From Rhodococcus sp. IEGM 1409 (GTDB lineage Bacteria; Actinomycetota; Actinomycetes; Mycobacteriales; Mycobacteriaceae): 64,000 bases of DNA. Below, piece by piece: positions 61,960 to 64,000 of the stretch (position 1 is its first letter; each line of letters begins with the position of its first letter). The DNA is taken from positions 1 to 64,000 of the forward strand of contig NZ_JASHKN010000009.1 of the NCBI RefSeq assembly GCF_030056735.1, in the 5' to 3' direction. A model generated the notes under the pieces. The model ran no database searches. It was not told where the DNA came from and saw nothing but the letters and a program-made list of their open reading frames with translations. The position numbers were made by a program, and so were the translations under genes.

Positions 61960-63687
61960 ATGCCACACGTAGTCACGCAGTCCTGTTGCAGCGACGCCTC
62001 GTGCGTCTACGCCTGCCCGGTCAACTGCATCCATCCGACGCCGGACGAGCCGGACTTCCTCACCGCCGAGATGCTGCACATCGATCCGCAGGCCTGCGTC
62101 GACTGCGGGGCATGTGTCTCGGCCTGCCCGGTCGACGCCATCGTCCCCGAATCGAAGCTGACCGACCCGCAGCGAGTGTTCCTGTCCATCAACGCGGACT
62201 TCTACAAGGAAGAGCGGCCACGGCCGCTTCTCGCCAAGGTCATCCCGGCAGCTCACGTCGACGAGGGCCGACCGCCGTTGCGAGTTGCGATCGTCGGTTC
62301 AGGCCCGTCCGCGATGTATGCAGCGGACGAGTTGCTGACGCAGCCCGACGTGCAGGTCAACGTCTTCGATCGACTGCCCGTGCCCTACGGCTTGGTCAGA
62401 GCCGGAGTTGCTCCGGATCATCAGAAGACCAAGCAGGTCACCCGCTTGTTCGACAAGATCGCGGCGCAAAAGGGTTTCGAGTTCTACCTCAACGTCGAGA
62501 TCGGCAAGCACATCTCGCACAGCGAACTGCTCGAGAATCACCATGCGGTGCTTTACGCGGTCGGCGCTTCGTCCGACCGGGGTCTCGGCATTCCGGGTGC
62601 TGATCTGCCCGGCACGGCCTCGGCCACCGACTTCGTGGCCTGGTACAACGGCCACCCCGATCACGCCGACGACGTCTTCGACCTCTCGCATCGCCGCGCG
62701 GTCATCATCGGAAACGGAAACGTCGCACTCGACGTCGCTCGCATTCTGACGGCAGATCCCGAGAAGTTGGCGGGTACCGACATCTCGGCTCACGCACTCG
62801 CCGCTCTGCGGAAGAGTCGCGTCGAAGAAGTTGTCATCGTGGGTCGCCGCGGAATCGCGCAGTCCGCGTTCACCGTTCCCGAGTTCACCGGTCTGATGGC
62901 ACTGCCGGACATCGAACTGTCCGTCGGACCCGACGACATGGTTCTCGACTCGGCAACCGAAGAACTGGCAAAACGCGGCGAGCTTCCGCATGCCGTCGAG
63001 CAGAAGTTGCGGCTACTCGAAGCCCTGAAGAACCGCGATCACGTCGACGTCGGCAACAAGCGCATCACGTTGCGCTACCTGCTCACACCGACGTCGATCA
63101 CCGGCGACGACCAGGTCAGTGGAATCGAATTCGCTCGCAACGCCCTTGTCGACGTCAACGGAACGGTGCAAATCGAGGCGACCGGCGATACCGAGACCAT
63201 CGACGCCGGGCTGGTTCTCACCTCGATCGGTTACCGCGGAGTGCCCATCACCGGCGTCCCGTTCGACGAGCGTGGTTCGGTCATTCCGAACGAGAACGGC
63301 CGCGTCCTCGAGGCTCCGAACGGTGATCCCGCCACCGGCGTCTACGCAACCGGATGGATCAAGCGTGGACCGAGTGGGTTCATCGGCACCAACAAGTCCT
63401 GTGCGCAGGAAACCATCAGGATGCTCGTCGACGACTTCAACGACGGCCGCCTGACCAACCCTGTCGCCGACGACTCCGCCGTCGATCGTCTGGTCCGGGC
63501 GCGACAGTCCGACGTCGTCGACCGCGAGGGTTGGCACGCCATCGACAAGGCAGAGTTGGAACGCGGCGCTGCACACGATCGCGTCCGCGAGAAGATTCTC
63601 GATCAGGTGGAGGTCACGTCGATCCTCCAAGCCGCAGCTCGGGTGAAGCCGACTCGTCGATTCGGTCGACCCGTTCGCGCTCGCTGA
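61960..63687 (+). CDS. fprB: Ferredoxin-NADP+ reductase with fused ferredoxin domain
   Basis: A 575-residue fusion. Residues 1-85: a 7Fe/4Fe-4S ferredoxin (SCCSDASCVYACPVNCIHP and QACVDCGACVSACPVDAIVP). Residues ~105-575: adrenodoxin/ferredoxin reductase with FAD motif VAIVGSGPSAMYAADELL, the VPYGLVRAGVAPDHQKTK signature, NADP motif VIIGNGNVALDVARIL with RR in VVIVGRRGIAQ, and the end ATGWIKRGPSGFIGTNK. This is the layout of mycobacterial FprB. It would pass electrons from NADPH, plausibly to the AurF-like oxygenase upstream. Same operon by spacing. Confidence 0.92.
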   Translation: MPHVVTQSCCSDASCVYACPVNCIHPTPDEPDFLTAEMLHIDPQACVDCGACVSACPVDAIVPESKLTDPQRVFLSINADFYKEERPRPLLAKVIPAAHVDEGRPPLRVAIVGSGPSAMYAADELLTQPDVQVNVFDRLPVPYGLVRAGVAPDHQKTKQVTRLFDKIAAQKGFEFYLNVEIGKHISHSELLENHHAVLYAVGASSDRGLGIPGADLPGTASATDFVAWYNGHPDHADDVFDLSHRRAVIIGNGNVALDVARILTADPEKLAGTDISAHALAALRKSRVEEVVIVGRRGIAQSAFTVPEFTGLMALPDIELSVGPDDMVLDSATEELAKRGELPHAVEQKLRLLEALKNRDHVDVGNKRITLRYLLTPTSITGDDQVSGIEFARNALVDVNGTVQIEATGDTETIDAGLVLTSIGYRGVPITGVPFDERGSVIPNENGRVLEAPNGDPATGVYATGWIKRGPSGFIGTNKSCAQETIRMLVDDFNDGRLTNPVADDSAVDRLVRARQSDVVDREGWHAIDKAELERGAAHDRVREKILDQVEVTSILQAAARVKPTRRFGRPVRAR

Positions 63688-63723
63688 TCCACTACAGGTA
63701 AACAGCTACTTTCACGCACACCG

Positions 63724-63753
63724 CCCCGCCTGCAGACTCGTCTGCCGGCGGGG
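63724..63753. terminator. Terminator hairpin after fprB
   Basis: CCCCGCC-T-GCAGAC pairs with GTCTGC-C-GGCGGGG around TC, 37 bases after the stop. No long T-run, but the stem is strong. Confidence 0.7.
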
Positions 63754-63823
63754 CTGTCTGCGTTGAGCCGGCGTCCCACTCAGCGAAAATTTATGCCCGT
63801 CAGCGGCGAAAATCGTGTAATAC

Positions 63824-63837
63824 TGCAACCTGTTCCA
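63824..63837. promoter_or_regulatory. KstR-like operator
   Basis: TGCAACCTGTTCCA fits T-N2-AAC-N2-GTT-N2-A, the consensus bound by KstR, the TetR repressor of steroid/cholesterol catabolism in rhodococci and mycobacteria, at every fixed position. It is 60-73 bases upstream of the DUF35 gene start. Confidence 0.6.
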
Positions 63838-63896
63838 GTAAGCGGCACAGCGGGCCACGATCTCAGGATCCGGCGCGCCAACCAGATGAGGATTGC

Positions 63897-64000
63897 ATGA
63901 GCGAGACTGCAACGCCGGCGCCGAACGGGAGTGTGACGCCTGCAGTAGAGGGTTGGTTCACCACCGGCGACGAACCTGCTCTGATCGGCACGAAGTGCCA
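63897..64000 (+). CDS. DUF35 Zn-ribbon/OB-fold protein, start only
   Basis: Only 34 codons lie in the window. The reading MSETATPAPNGSV, then VEGWFTTGDEPALIGTKC, is the usual beginning of a Zn-ribbon OB-fold (DUF35) protein: WFTTGDEPALIG just before the first Cys of the zinc ribbon. Such proteins accompany thiolase-like lipid-transfer proteins and ChsH-type hydratases in steroid side-chain breakdown. ATG 63897 follows GAGGAT. The KstR-like site upstream supports a steroid-catabolic role. Confidence 0.75.
   Translation, partial: MSETATPAPNGSVTPAVEGWFTTGDEPALIGTKC

Noticed and set aside
1-64000. CRISPR arrays, tRNA/rRNA genes, intact insertion sequences or prophage
   Set aside because: No regularly spaced repeats, cloverleaf candidates, transposase or phage structural genes were noticed; a covariance/HMM scan would be needed to be certain.

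Overview
The window looks like chromosomal DNA of a mycolic-acid actinomycete, most probably a Rhodococcus of the erythropolis/qingshengii type. This rests on moderately high GC, frequent GTG/TTG starts, and a gene set typical of that group: DUF3556 membrane protein, WhiB factor, several PucR regulators, many acyl-CoA ligases and SDRs, an FprB-type ferredoxin reductase and a KstR-like operator. The species is inference. I saw no tRNA, rRNA, CRISPR array or complete insertion sequence.

Left part (1-24 kb): an acyl-CoA ligase / DUF3556 / FAD-oxidoreductase / PucR run on the minus strand; a divergent lysG-lysE pair; a ClC transporter; pobA with an IclR regulator; type II NADH dehydrogenase; a LysR / aldehyde dehydrogenase / MFS set; a two-gene ferredoxin-like-fold pair; a lipase-type hydrolase; a TerC protein; and two further PucR regulators flanking an SDR. 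Related palindromes precede pobA, the IclR gene and the aldehyde dehydrogenase, suggesting one small aromatic-acid regulon.

Middle part (24-52 kb): mostly acyl-CoA, amino-acid and small-molecule metabolism. It holds succinyl-CoA-type CoA transferase, TetR/enoyl-CoA hydratase/acyl-CoA ligase, amidohydrolase+MFS pair with a divergent double Lrp regulator, GntR/methyltransferase, thioesterase, FAD monooxygenase, DUF2252, WhiB+HNH, threonine aldolase, flavin oxidoreductase+patatin, dihydroxyacetone kinase, another acyl-CoA ligase, and a thiolase-SDR-TetR operon with a TetR-like operator. A truncated LacI-type gene lies near 30.8 kb.

The most distinctive part is 52.5-59 kb. A class III lanthipeptide synthetase (54161-56743) is followed by an unlisted 36-residue precursor (56880-56990) and a strong terminator. 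Facing it on the minus strand are four very short genes (33, 44, 37 and 33 codons), each with its own Shine-Dalgarno sequence and followed by a shared terminator. They encode small, acidic, hydrophobic peptides without signal sequences, reminiscent in size and character of the PorA/PorH channel peptides of corynebacteria. A secreted protein gene (52654-53433) and the small-peptide operon share an 18-of-21 conserved upstream motif. An ABC-2-like permease without a visible ATPase closes the region.

Right end (59-64 kb): two decayed genes (a DUF222/HNH gene and a frameshifted SDR), then an AurF-like diiron oxygenase with an FprB-type ferredoxin-NADP reductase. At the very edge a DUF35-type Zn-ribbon gene starts behind a perfect match to the KstR operator consensus.
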